Shown here in pieces: positions 25,208-33,277 of a stretch of DNA of 64,000 nt. The position numbers and the translations under genes are program-made. Under the pieces are notes generated by a model. The model saw only the letters and a program-made list of their open reading frames with translations, ran no database searches and was not told the DNA's origin. Source of the stretch: JAJAZB01 sp964244295 (GTDB lineage: Bacteria; Bacteroidota; Bacteroidia; Cytophagales; Spirosomataceae); assembly GCA_964244295.1 (NCBI GenBank), contig CAXTIG010000039.1, positions 9,633 to 73,632 of the forward strand, given 5' to 3'. Positions within the stretch are counted from its first letter, which is position 1; each line of letters begins with the position of its first letter.

Positions 25208-26569
25208 ATGAAAACGAAATTACTCCTCCTCGTGGCCGTTGTCGGCATGGCTGCCCCTGGGCAAGCCCAGGTAGAATCCAAAGCCGGTACCTGGAAACCC
25301 TGGTTTATCCCCTCCGGCAAGACGTATCGCTTGCCCCCACCGCCCTCGTACAAAGCAGAACTGGCGCCCGTGCTGGCGCAACAGCAAACCCTGACTGCGG
25401 CCACCCGGCAGCACATCACCTACTGGAACGCCGGGGCGCCGGGCTACCGCTGGCAGAATCTGATGGGTACCCTGTGGATGAATGGCACCTCCAACCACGG
25501 TGCCCTGGCGAATATGCTGCTCGGCGTGGCTACCTACGACGCCACCCTCGCGGCCTGGGACACCAAGTACGCGTATGGTCGCCCCCGTCCGTTTACGGTC
25601 GACAAACGGATCGTCGGCTACGGCCCGAAACCGGACAGTCCTTCGTACCCCTGCGAGCATTCGGTGGCGGCGGGCGTGGCGGTCACGGTCATTGCCCATT
25701 TTTACCCGGCGATGGCCGATTCGGTGCAGCGTCTGGCCCAGCAACTGATGGCCTCGCGGATTGCCGCCGGAGTGGCCTTTCCCAGCGACACCCGGGCGGG
25801 TTTTGACCTGGGCAAACGCATCGCCGAACGGGAAATCGAGCACACCAAAAACTTCGCCCCCCCAGGGGCCTGGGACGGCAAGCGGCCCCAGGGCCAGGGC
25901 TACTGGCAGGGGAAAAAACCCTCCTTCCCGCTGGCGGGCCTCAACAAAACGGTGGTGCTCGACAGCAGCAGTCAGTTTCGCCCCGGCCCACCGCCCGACT
26001 TTGCGGCCGACATGGCCGAATTGAAGGCCTTCAAACCCACGTTCCGCTCGCAGGCCAACGCGTTTCTGTTTGCCAGCCAGCCCGTTTGGGAGGAGTTGCT
26101 GCACAAAAAAATCTTCGAGTACAACCTCCACCTCAACCCGCCCCGGGCCGCCCGGCTGTACGCCCTCACGGCCATCGGCGTGTACGACGGCTTCACCGCC
26201 TGCTGGGACGCCAAGTACACCTACTGGGGTATCCGCCCGGAAGAATACGATCCCAGCTTCCGCCCCGCGCTGATAGCCAGCCCCCCGTTTCCGGGGTATC
26301 CCTCTGGTCACGCGGCCATCGGGGGCGTGATGGGGGAATTGTACGCGGCGTTCTTTCCCGCCGAGAGCGCCTCCTTCCGGAAGAAAGCCAACGACGGAGC
26401 CGAGTCGCGCTTTCAGGGGGGCATCCACTTCCGCACCGACAACGAAGTGGGCCTGCAACTGGGCCGGAAGGTGGCCGCCCTGATCGTTCAGAAGGCGAAA
26501 CTCGATGGCTCCGAGGAGGACGTTACGTTGGCAGCGCGGAAAAAGACCGGCCCTAAAGCCAGGGAGTAA
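25208..26569 (+). CDS. Exported vanadium-haloperoxidase-like / PAP2 protein with two PAP2-like halves
   Basis: 453 residues with a signal peptide (about 1-20). The C-terminal half has the complete PAP2/haloperoxidase site: K336...R343-P, PSGH 365-368, S400-R401 and H407, D411. The N-terminal half repeats the pattern at an offset of 217 residues (DTKYAYGRPRP, PCEH 148-151, S183-R184), but the residue matching H407 is Ala190 and SGH has become CEH. Family knowledge: these residues bind vanadate or phosphate and the final His is the covalent or axial ligand. One active and one degenerate half is inferred. Function may be halide oxidation or phosphatase activity; sequence cannot decide. Confidence 0.82.
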   Translation: MKTKLLLLVAVVGMAAPGQAQVESKAGTWKPWFIPSGKTYRLPPPPSYKAELAPVLAQQQTLTAATRQHITYWNAGAPGYRWQNLMGTLWMNGTSNHGALANMLLGVATYDATLAAWDTKYAYGRPRPFTVDKRIVGYGPKPDSPSYPCEHSVAAGVAVTVIAHFYPAMADSVQRLAQQLMASRIAAGVAFPSDTRAGFDLGKRIAEREIEHTKNFAPPGAWDGKRPQGQGYWQGKKPSFPLAGLNKTVVLDSSSQFRPGPPPDFAADMAELKAFKPTFRSQANAFLFASQPVWEELLHKKIFEYNLHLNPPRAARLYALTAIGVYDGFTACWDAKYTYWGIRPEEYDPSFRPALIASPPFPGYPSGHAAIGGVMGELYAAFFPAESASFRKKANDGAESRFQGGIHFRTDNEVGLQLGRKVAALIVQKAKLDGSEEDVTLAARKKTGPKARE

Positions 26570-26598
26570 CTGGTCGGTTGGTTTGGAGTTGCAATGTT

Positions 26599-26644
26599 GC
26601 AATGCCCCAGTCCGCGTCCGTGACGCGGCGAACTGGGGCATTGC
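26599..26644. repeat. Hairpin after the haloperoxidase-like gene
   Basis: GCAATGCCCCAGT (26599-26611) and its inverted copy (26632-26644) enclose an inner CCGCGTC/GACGCGG pair, making a long stem. No T-run follows, so classical termination is uncertain. Confidence 0.65.
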
Positions 26645-26866
26645 GCTAAACTTGCAGTAGCATAAAATGCCAAGCTACTCTTAGCCAGCGGAGAGTTTTT
26701 GCTAAATGGTAAGAACAAACTCAACTGAAACGCCTATCGAACCGGCGGAGAAGGCGATGGAGGTCGGCGGGTTTCAGGACGGGTACCAGTGAGCGATAAA
26801 CCGAGCAACAGCACCGCGTTGAACGCGCGTTTTCTGTTTAGGGTCGCAACGTAAATCTCCTGGGCG

Positions 26867-26900
26867 TTTCCCCCTGAAAACGAATGTTTTCAGGGGGAAA
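26867..26900. terminator. Perfect hairpin TTTCCCCCTGAAAAC / GTTTTCAGGGGGAAA
   Basis: 15-bp arms with a four-base loop in the gap between convergent genes. The A/T ends on both strands suit a bidirectional terminator. Confidence 0.6.
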
Positions 26901-26917
26901 TCGAAGCTGTTTAGACT

Positions 26918-27092
26918 TTAAAAAAAGAGGCAGTTCCACGGGGGCAGTTCCACGGGGGCTGTCATCCCGACGTTAGGAGGGATCTCGTTGGCCCCACAGA
27001 CCCCTTGCCGGTAGCCAACGTACCTAGTAATCCAACGAGATTCCTCCTAACGTCGGGATGACAGCCCCCGTGGAACTGCCCTTTTTTTTAAA
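26918..27092. repeat. Long palindromic repeat, ATCTCGTTG family, copy 1
   Basis: Arms of about 50 bp; the words GTCATCCCGACGTTAGGAGG and GGATCTCGTTGG recur inverted near 27032-27065. A tandem CAGTTCCACGGGGG lies in the left arm. Outermost TTTAAAAAAA and TTTTTTTTAAA runs pair as well. It sits between the convergent haloperoxidase-like and porin genes. Confidence 0.85.
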
Positions 27093-27110
27093 GATTGAAA
27101 TCCAGGCTCC

Positions 27111-28340
27111 TTAAAAATACGTCGAAAAGCCCACCAGAAACCCGGCGGTTCGGGCGGGCGGATTGCCCAGCAAATCGGTGTCCCATTGGTACCGGTAGTT
27201 GGCCCGAATCACCGTCACCGGCGAAGGCCGGAAGCTGAGACCCGGCGACACGGCCCAGATATCGTCGCGTATGCTGTCGCCGGTTTCGTTGAAGGTGCCC
27301 ACGTTGTAATCCACCCGCTCCACCCGCAGGGCGGCGTTGAACACGGCGTTGTTCCAGCCCAGCACCCGCCGACGGACAATCGGCTGCACCACGTCGAGCC
27401 AGCCGCCCTGCTGCTTCCGCCCGAATTGCTGGGAGTAGGTTTCGGGCACGTTCACCATCGCCCAAACCCACTCGCCGGTCAGGTAGGTTTTCGTCACCGG
27501 GAGTGTGGTGTTGAAATCGACGGCCACGAAATCCACCCGCCGCCGCTGGTCGAACACCAGCCCGTCATCCTGGAATTTGTTGTACACCCCACCCATCCAC
27601 GAGAGGCCGATTTCTCCGATTTTCCGGTGTTTGATGGCCCCCTTCACCGTTACCAGCGGCACCCCGTTGAAACTCTCCTCGAAGCGGTCGGCATTGCCCT
27701 TAGTTGCCGGGAAAAAGGTGCGGCCCTGGTTGTTGGCGATGATTTGATCGTCGAACCCATTGGTCAGGTAGGCTTCGTAGGCCAGCACCCAGTTTTTGCG
27801 GTAGTATTTCCCAAAAATCCCGAAGCCCACGTTGCTCCAGGTCGAGGGAATGATGGTGGTCGAGGAAAGGGGCCGGTCCACGAATTCCCACTTCGGCCCG
27901 TCATGATTCTGGTTGAACGAGCCGATGGGATTCATCACCACGCCGCCGCGCAGGTTGAAAAGCGGGTGCAGTTCGATGTCCACCGAGGCGAATTCAATGT
28001 TGATTTCCTTCGTGCCGTCCTCGAATTCGAGTTCGGTCAGAAACTTGATGCGCCGGTTGATGGTCGCCGACAAAAACAGCGTCAACCGGCGCATCTGAAA
28101 CGACAGCCCTTCGGTCACGCCGTCGGTAGCGAAGTAGCTCGTGTTGGCCTCTACGTACCCGCCCACGGCGACGGGCGATTTGTTGACCGCCAGAAACGGG
28201 CGGTTGTACACGGCGTCCATATTCAGACTGAGTTTGCTGCTGTCGGTGGTAACCCGGCGGCTGAACAAGCCCGTCGAGTCGGTCTGGGCCTGGGCACCGA
28301 GCGCGGCCAGGAGCAGGAAAAAGAGTAGGCGTTTTTTCAT
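27111..28340 (-). CDS. Outer membrane porin of the redox cluster (OprO/P-like beta-barrel)
   Basis: 409 residues from the ATG at 28340 (MKKRLLFFLLLAALGAQAQ signal). The mature protein alternates short beta strands: GGYVEANTSYFATDGVTEG, MRRLTLFLSATINRRIKFL and LTELEFEDGTKEINIEFASV, the last resembling phosphate-selective porin and similar 16-strand barrels, ending FLVGFSTYF with the terminal aromatic expected for barrel assembly. It is the last gene of a same-strand set with a Rieske protein and a di-haem cytochrome; just 4 bases separate it from the Rieske gene. The substrate is unknown. Confidence 0.78.
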   Translation of the reverse strand: MKKRLLFFLLLAALGAQAQTDSTGLFSRRVTTDSSKLSLNMDAVYNRPFLAVNKSPVAVGGYVEANTSYFATDGVTEGLSFQMRRLTLFLSATINRRIKFLTELEFEDGTKEINIEFASVDIELHPLFNLRGGVVMNPIGSFNQNHDGPKWEFVDRPLSSTTIIPSTWSNVGFGIFGKYYRKNWVLAYEAYLTNGFDDQIIANNQGRTFFPATKGNADRFEESFNGVPLVTVKGAIKHRKIGEIGLSWMGGVYNKFQDDGLVFDQRRRVDFVAVDFNTTLPVTKTYLTGEWVWAMVNVPETYSQQFGRKQQGGWLDVVQPIVRRRVLGWNNAVFNAALRVERVDYNVGTFNETGDSIRDDIWAVSPGLSFRPSPVTVIRANYRYQWDTDLLGNPPARTAGFLVGFSTYF

Positions 28341-28344
28341 GGCA

Positions 28345-28812
28345 TCAGGCGATTTGAATGTACACGTTTTCGGCATCGCTGGTCACTTTGTAGGCCGTCA
28401 GGTTTTTCTCGGCGGGGCCTTCGGTGACTTTCCCCGTTTTGTCAAACTCGCTGCCGTGGCTCGAACAGGTCAGGTAGCCGTCGTGGGGGCTGAGTTCGTT
28501 GCCCTGGTGGCTGCATTTCATCAGCACCGCCGTGTAGTCGGCATCGCTGACGCGGTAGAGGTAAATCGGAAAATTCTGGTTTTCGAGTTTCACCAAAACG
28601 TAAGGCCGGATTTTCGTCCCCTTCTTGGTGACTGCCTGAAACTCGGTTTTAGCCACGACGATGGCCTTGTCGCGGAGGGCCGGTTTCTGGGCGTAGTACG
28701 CCCCGCCGCAGCTTTCGAGCAAGGTCAGGGCGCTCAGGCCGAGGCAGGCGCCGCCGCAGGTGCGCAGAAATTGGTTGCGGTTCAGGACGGGTTGTTCGGT
28801 GGAATTTTTCAT
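28345..28812 (-). CDS. Exported Rieske [2Fe-2S] protein
   Basis: 155 residues from the ATG at 28812; a TTG at 28827 is possible but less likely. The N-terminus (NRNQFLRTCGGACLGLSALT) resembles a twin-type or anchored export signal. Two cluster-binding loops are present: MKCSHQGNELS (CxH) and YLTCSSHGSEFD (CxxH), about residues 100-130. In respiratory Rieske proteins the cluster shuttles electrons from quinol. Here no cytochrome b is adjacent; the neighbours are a di-haem cytochrome (11 bases upstream) and a porin. An electron-transfer partner for the cytochrome is the natural inference. Confidence 0.85.
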   Translation of the reverse strand: MKNSTEQPVLNRNQFLRTCGGACLGLSALTLLESCGGAYYAQKPALRDKAIVVAKTEFQAVTKKGTKIRPYVLVKLENQNFPIYLYRVSDADYTAVLMKCSHQGNELSPHDGYLTCSSHGSEFDKTGKVTEGPAEKNLTAYKVTSDAENVYIQIA

Positions 28813-28823
28813 CAAAAAAGGAG

Positions 28824-30050
28824 TCAAAGGGAATCGAGAAATTTCAGGAGATTTTCGCGGTCGCGGTCACTGAGTTTGCCGAAGGCATCGGCGCTGGTTT
28901 TCGCTTCGCCGCCGTGGAGTCGGATGGCTTCCTCCACGCTGCGGGCGCGTCCGTCGTGGAGGAGGAACACCTGCCCGCCCTGCGAGTTTTTCGACAGTCC
29001 GAGGCCCCACAGCGCGGGGGTTTTCCATTCCGAGGTTTTGGCCGTGCCTTCGGTATAGCCGTCGTTGAGGCCCGGCCCCATGTCGTGCAGCAGCAGATCG
29101 GTGTAAGGCGCGAAGGTGTGGTTGCCCAGAACCGCCACGTCCGACCGGGGCGTGGTCCATTCCGGCGTGTGGCAACCGCCGCAGTTGAGGGAGAGAAATA
29201 CCTTTTTCCCGGCCTGTACGTCGGGGTCGTCCTGGTTGCGCTGGATGGGGACTTTCAGGGTGCGCAGGTAAAACACCACGTTGTTGACCGTCGAGGCGGG
29301 TACTTCCGGGTCGGGGGCGTTGTCGCCCGCCTGGTTGGAGACGGCGTAGTTGATGGGGTCTTCGGTGTCGAAATCGCTGGTGATGCCCATGTCCTGCTTG
29401 TAGGCGTTCACCGTCTGCTGCAACAGGTCGATGGCGGCGGCTTTTTTGCCGAAACGCCCAATGAACATCCCGTTTTTGGGTTGGTGAAACCACTGGGCTT
29501 TGAAGAAGTCCGGCGGGTGAATCCAGTTGGGTACGCCCGAAATGCCGTCGCCATTTTTGTCGGTCGGGTCGGCGTGGCTCAGAATCTGCTCGTCGGTCAA
29601 GGCCCCCAGCAGGCCCAGGCCCGTGTTGGCCGGGGGTGTGAATTTGGAAAAACTGGCCCCCGCCGGAATCGCTTCGGGCGCGTGGCCGGGAATGGCGCGG
29701 TTCTGGAGTTGCGGCCCGCCCTGTTCCAGAAACGTGTTGCCCGTTTCGTCCACCTGCCCGAAGCGGGTGAGCGTGGTGAAGGGGTGGCCCTTGCCGTCGC
29801 CCGCGTGGCAACTGCCGCAGGAGGAGGAAACGAAGTAGGGGCCGAGGCCCGTGGCGGGGGTGAAAATTTCGTCGTTGAAGGCAATGTCGCCCGCCAGGAA
29901 TCGGGCGTTTTGTTCGGGCGTCAATTCGCCGATGGGGCCGTCGAGGAGGCTGTCGTCCTCGGGGACACCGGGCAGGAGTTTCTGGCAGGCGACCGTCGTC
30001 AGGAACAGCGCCAGCGAAACCCCCAACAAGAGTGTGGAGATTTTTTTCAT
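28824..30050 (-). CDS. Di-haem c-type oxidoreductase (DUF1111/DHOR family)
   Basis: 408 residues from the ATG at 30050, opening with a lipoprotein signal (LLLGVSLALFLTTVACQ). Two CxxCH sites bind haem: SSSCGSCHAGDGKGHPF (about 90) and SLNCGGCHTPEWTT (about 285). Between and after them are LQNRAIPGHAPEAIP, NGDGISGVPNW, MGPGLNDGYTEGTAKTSEW, KTPALWGLGL and FLLHDGRARSVEEAI, all typical of the DUF1111 family of periplasmic di-haem proteins. These often accompany imelysin-type metal uptake proteins; here the companions are a Rieske protein, a porin and a His-rich small protein. The donor/acceptor pair is unknown. Confidence 0.88.
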   Translation of the reverse strand: MKKISTLLLGVSLALFLTTVACQKLLPGVPEDDSLLDGPIGELTPEQNARFLAGDIAFNDEIFTPATGLGPYFVSSSCGSCHAGDGKGHPFTTLTRFGQVDETGNTFLEQGGPQLQNRAIPGHAPEAIPAGASFSKFTPPANTGLGLLGALTDEQILSHADPTDKNGDGISGVPNWIHPPDFFKAQWFHQPKNGMFIGRFGKKAAAIDLLQQTVNAYKQDMGITSDFDTEDPINYAVSNQAGDNAPDPEVPASTVNNVVFYLRTLKVPIQRNQDDPDVQAGKKVFLSLNCGGCHTPEWTTPRSDVAVLGNHTFAPYTDLLLHDMGPGLNDGYTEGTAKTSEWKTPALWGLGLSKNSQGGQVFLLHDGRARSVEEAIRLHGGEAKTSADAFGKLSDRDRENLLKFLDSL

Positions 30051-30191
30051 GGAGATGGTAAAAAAGAGGAGATAGAAATCGGGTGTTCTTCCCCGGATGC
30101 CCGCTCCCTGCAAGGCGAGAAACAAGGGCAACGAGCCGAACGCCCGTGGCCGTTCGGAGGGGAAATTCACCGTGAAAAAGAAGCGAAGAAC

Positions 30192-30566
30192 TCAGGCAGC
30201 GACCGGCGGGCCGCGTTGCGAAAAGGCCCGCAGGAGCGGGGAGAAAGGCTGATTCTCGTCAAAAGTTAGCGTCGCTGTCGCGAACACTAACTCGGTCCGG
30301 GGAGCGACAACCAGAGTCGGCACTTCGGGCAGGAAAAGCGCGTGGCTGAGCGCATCCAGCAGCACCAACTGGCCGTTGGTGTGGTGGTTGGGCTGGTAAG
30401 GACATTTGCTTTTCGAGGGCCAGTACGGGTGGGCGTGAGTGACAATCTGCCCGTTAGCCAGGCGGTGCGCGTGGCGAAATACGATGTTGTTCAGCGTCAG
30501 CAGCGCGAAGAGCGCGAACAAGCCGCTGGCAACAGTGGGGCGATATCGGTGCAGAAAGCTCGCCAT
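30192..30566 (-). CDS. Small His-rich membrane-anchored protein of the redox cluster
   Basis: 124 residues from the ATG at 30566 (an upstream ATG at 30587 is also possible). One N-terminal hydrophobic helix (TVASGLFALFALLTLNNIVF) is followed by a His-rich exposed segment: RHAHRLANGQIVTHAHPYW and PYQPNHHTNGQLVLLD. The repeated H-x-NGQ pattern suggests metal or haem handling. The rest is unremarkable. No family name is recognised. It lies 141 bases upstream of the di-haem cytochrome on the same strand and may head the operon. Confidence 0.6.
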   Translation of the reverse strand: MASFLHRYRPTVASGLFALFALLTLNNIVFRHAHRLANGQIVTHAHPYWPSKSKCPYQPNHHTNGQLVLLDALSHALFLPEVPTLVVAPRTELVFATATLTFDENQPFSPLLRAFSQRGPPVAA

Positions 30567-30714
30567 TCGAGGGATTGGATCGGCCAAATGTACTGATTTG
30601 CTTGAAATTATAAGCCTGGTATGACCTTGCCCACGGTAAGCAACCCTGGCATTACTACGAAACGGGCCAATAATTGGGGGGAAACCGGGTTTGAAAGCGA
30701 CTAAGCCAGATTTT

Positions 30715-30950
30715 CTAGTTGATTACCCCGCCCACTCCCAACGCTTCCATTGGCCTAGCCATCCCGCCAAAAGTCTGGTCAAGCTCCCCTTTTTCGAGGA
30801 TTTCCGTGACTAAAAATCCGCAGCCGGTCAGCAAATCGCGCGGTTGACGTGCTCGTTGCCAACGTTCATTTTTTCGCCCAGATCCCGGCCCGGTTCGCCG
30901 CTGGGTTGGCGGAGTTGTTGGGCGATGGAGCGGGGGGTGGTTTCGTCCAT
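30715..30950 (-). pseudogene. Remnant of a class I SAM-dependent methyltransferase (internal deletion and frameshift)
   Basis: From the ATG at 30950 the frame reads MDETTPRSIAQQLRQPSGEP then GRDLGEKMNVGNEHVN and stops, a typical start of small SAM methyltransferases (IA-x-QLR-x-P-x-GE, GE-x-MN-x-GN). The following bases in another frame read RDLLTGCGFLVTEILEKG and end at 30715, resembling a methyltransferase C-terminus. The whole SAM-binding core is missing, so the gene lost roughly 130-170 codons. It directly follows the flavoprotein gene at 30987 on the same strand, a place where such methyltransferases are often found. Confidence 0.6.
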
Positions 30951-30986
30951 GATTTTTTGGGAAAGTCAGGGGCAAAAGTAGCGCGT

Positions 30987-31904
30987 TTAGGTCGCCGGAA
31001 AGTCCTCTTCCACCAAGTCGCGATTGATAAACCCTGCCGCTGTTGCGCCCCTAGCCGCCGCCGTGACCACCTGCCGCATGAGCGTGGAATTGTCGCCAGC
31101 GGCAAAAACGCCCGCTGTTGAAGTTTTGCCGAAGTCATCGGTTTTCAACAAACCCCAGTCGTCCAGTTCGCAGCCCAGTTGCTCGCCCAGATCGGACGAC
31201 TGCGCGAAGGGCACCCGCGCAAACAGCGCGTCGAGCGCATGAGTACGCCCGTCGGCCAACGCCAGGCCGCTCAGGTACCCCGATTCGTGGGGAATCGCGG
31301 TAAGCGGCGTTTCCACCAGCCCGATGCCGAGGCGGATCAGCGTTTGGGCCTGCGCTTGACTCAGCGTGGACGGGCCGTTGGTGAACAGCGTCAGGTTGCG
31401 GCTCCAGTTGAGCAGCAAGCGGGCAAACTCGAAGGCCGCGTCGCCGTTGGCCAGCACGCCCAGGCGCTGGTCGCGCACTTCGTAGCCGTGGCAGTACGGG
31501 CAGTGCAGCACCGAAATGCCCCAGCACGCGGCGAAACCGGGGAGGTCGGGGAGTTGATCGGCCACGCCGGTGGCAAGCAACAGCCGTTTGGCTTGAAATG
31601 CCTCGCCTGCCGCTGTTTTCACCGAAAATACTCCGTTTTCACGAGTAGCCCTAGTCACGGTAGCACTGCGCAGGGTTACGGTCGGGTAGGCCAGCGCTTG
31701 CTCGCGGGCCAGGGCGGCGAGTTGGGCGGGTGGGGTGCCGTCGCGGGTCAGGAGACTGTGGGAATGGGGCGTTTGCCGGTTGGCGGGTTTACCCGAGTCG
31801 AGCACCAGCACGCTGCGCCGCGAGCGGCCCAGCAGCAGCGCCGCGCTCAACCCGGCCACACTGCCGCCCACGATGAGGACGTCGAATGGAGTTGATGAAG
31901 TCAT
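30987..31904 (-). CDS. Thioredoxin-reductase-like NAD(P)/FAD oxidoreductase
   Basis: 305 residues with two dinucleotide folds. FAD site: FDVLIVGGSVAGLSAALLLG at the start and TAGVFAAGDNS near 275. The central block holds LHCPYCHGYEVRDQ: a CxxC redox pair (about residues 134-137) in the position of the thioredoxin reductase disulfide, then a second GxG-type segment (RLGVLANGDAAFEF) for NAD(P)H. Substrate need not be thioredoxin; related Bacteroidota proteins are of unknown specificity. It stops 37 bases before the methyltransferase remnant and starts 15 bases after the end of the cobW gene, so all three were probably cotranscribed. Confidence 0.85.
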   Translation of the reverse strand: MTSSTPFDVLIVGGSVAGLSAALLLGRSRRSVLVLDSGKPANRQTPHSHSLLTRDGTPPAQLAALAREQALAYPTVTLRSATVTRATRENGVFSVKTAAGEAFQAKRLLLATGVADQLPDLPGFAACWGISVLHCPYCHGYEVRDQRLGVLANGDAAFEFARLLLNWSRNLTLFTNGPSTLSQAQAQTLIRLGIGLVETPLTAIPHESGYLSGLALADGRTHALDALFARVPFAQSSDLGEQLGCELDDWGLLKTDDFGKTSTAGVFAAGDNSTLMRQVVTAAARGATAAGFINRDLVEEDFPAT

Positions 31905-31919
31905 GGTAAACGAAAAAAG

Positions 31920-33137
31920 TTACTCCCACGTCGGGAACGGGTCGCGGAAGCGGGCACCGCTTTCCATCTGCCGGAGTTCGGCGGGGGTGCAGAGGCAGTC
32001 GGTCAATTCGCGGCGGATGGTGGCCTCGGCCAAATCCTGGCCGATGATGACGAGTTCGTTCACGCGGTCGCCGAACTGCTCGTGCCAGCGGCTGCGAATC
32101 AGTTTTTCGTTTTCGAGGTAAGCCGGGTACATCACCCGCTCGTTGGCCGGGATGCCCGCCCACCAGGTGCCCGCCGGGTCGGCGCGGAGCGAACCGCCCG
32201 CCTGCCCCCAACTCAGCGCCTTCGCGGGCCGGGAAGCCAGCCAGAACAGGCCCTTCGAGCGGATGATGCCCGCCGGCCAGTTCTCGCTGAGGTAGTTCCA
32301 GAAGCGTTCGGGGTGAAAGGGCCGTTGGTCGCGGAACACGAACGAGGTGATGCCGTATTCCTCGGTTTCGGGCGTGTGGTGGCCTTTCCGCAGTTCTTCG
32401 ACCCAACCCGCCGAGGCCGAGGCTTCCTCAAAATCGAACAGGCCGGTGTTCAGAATTTCTTTCGGGGAAATCTTGCCAAAGCTGGAATTCACAATCTTCG
32501 CCGAAGGATTGAGTTTGTGCAAAATCGCCCTCAACTCGCCGAGTTGCTCGGGCGAAATCAGGTCGGTTTTGTTCAGCACGAGCACGTTGGCAAACTCCAC
32601 CTGTTCGGTGAGCAGGTTGACGATGGTGCGGGTGTCGGCCCCATTTTCCTCGTTCAAACTGCGCGTTTGGAGGGTGTCGGTAGAGCCGAAGTCTTTGCCA
32701 AAATTGAGGCAGTCCACCACCGTCACCATCGTGTCGAGGCGGCTGAAGCGGCTCAGGTCGATGCCCATTTCTTCGTCCACGTAGCCGAAGGTCTGGGCCA
32801 CGGGCAGCGGCTCGGAAATGCCGGTGGATTCGATGAGCAGGTAATCGAAGCGGCCTTCCTTCGCCAGTTTTTCCACCTCCACCATCAAATCTTCGCGCAG
32901 CGTACAGCAAATGCAGCCGTTGGACATCTCAACCAAACGCTCCTCGGTGCGCGACAGCACGTTTTCATTTCGCACCAACTGCGCGTCCACGTTCACCTCG
33001 CTCATGTCGTTGACGATGACGGCCACGCGCAAAGCCTCCTTGTTGTGCAACACGTGGTTGAGTAGGGTCGTCTTGCCCGCGCCGAGGAAACCACTCAGCA
33101 CGGTGACGGGTAATTTCTTTTTCAGGGAAGTAGTCAT
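31920..33137 (-). CDS. G3E GTPase of the COG0523/CobW family, ZigA-like zinc chaperone
   Basis: 405 residues. GTPase motifs: LSGFLGAGKTTLLNHVL (Walker A, about 14), the metal site SNGCICCTLREDL (CxCC, about 70), LIESTGISEP (about 98), DCLNFG, and LNKTDLI for guanine specificity. The C-terminal CobW_C domain contains the HPERFWNYL and KGLFWLASRP blocks. The length and CxCC fit the zinc-starvation subgroup that delivers zinc to client enzymes. A double GCAAC-N3-GTTGC operator covers its promoter (33155-33208), consistent with Zur-type control. Downstream lies the flavoprotein gene in the same direction. Confidence 0.9.
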   Translation of the reverse strand: MTTSLKKKLPVTVLSGFLGAGKTTLLNHVLHNKEALRVAVIVNDMSEVNVDAQLVRNENVLSRTEERLVEMSNGCICCTLREDLMVEVEKLAKEGRFDYLLIESTGISEPLPVAQTFGYVDEEMGIDLSRFSRLDTMVTVVDCLNFGKDFGSTDTLQTRSLNEENGADTRTIVNLLTEQVEFANVLVLNKTDLISPEQLGELRAILHKLNPSAKIVNSSFGKISPKEILNTGLFDFEEASASAGWVEELRKGHHTPETEEYGITSFVFRDQRPFHPERFWNYLSENWPAGIIRSKGLFWLASRPAKALSWGQAGGSLRADPAGTWWAGIPANERVMYPAYLENEKLIRSRWHEQFGDRVNELVIIGQDLAEATIRRELTDCLCTPAELRQMESGARFRDPFPTWE

Positions 33138-33154
33138 CGGTTAAATTTATTTTC

Positions 33155-33208
33155 GCAACTGTGTTGCAAAAATAAAGAACTTGTTGGATACATTTGCAAT
33201 GCAGTTGC
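33155..33208. promoter_or_regulatory. Mirror-image divergent promoter with two palindromic operators (cobW / lipoprotein)
   Basis: Operator 1 GCAAC-TGT-GTTGC (33155-33167) is a perfect palindrome; operator 2 GCAAT-GCA-GTTGC (33196-33208) has one mismatch. Rightward promoter: TTG 33164-33166, 22 bases, TACATTTG 33189-33196. Leftward promoter: TTG (33199-33197), 22 bases, TATTTTTG (33174-33167). Each operator thus holds the -33 TTG of one promoter and abuts the -7 box of the other. A third, weaker site GCAAC-CGT-AGTGC lies at 33236-33248. Binding of one repressor to both sites would shut both genes. Confidence 0.6.
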
Positions 33209-33277
33209 GAGTGGAATGAATTTTTACGCAACTTTGCAACCGTAGTGCGCAAACCAAACCGCACTGGTTTTCCAACC

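Noticed and set aside
28914..30269. 451-codon plus-strand frame opposite the di-haem cytochrome
   Set aside because: The minus frame has two CxxCH haem sites and a lipoprotein signal; the plus frame has nothing recognisable.
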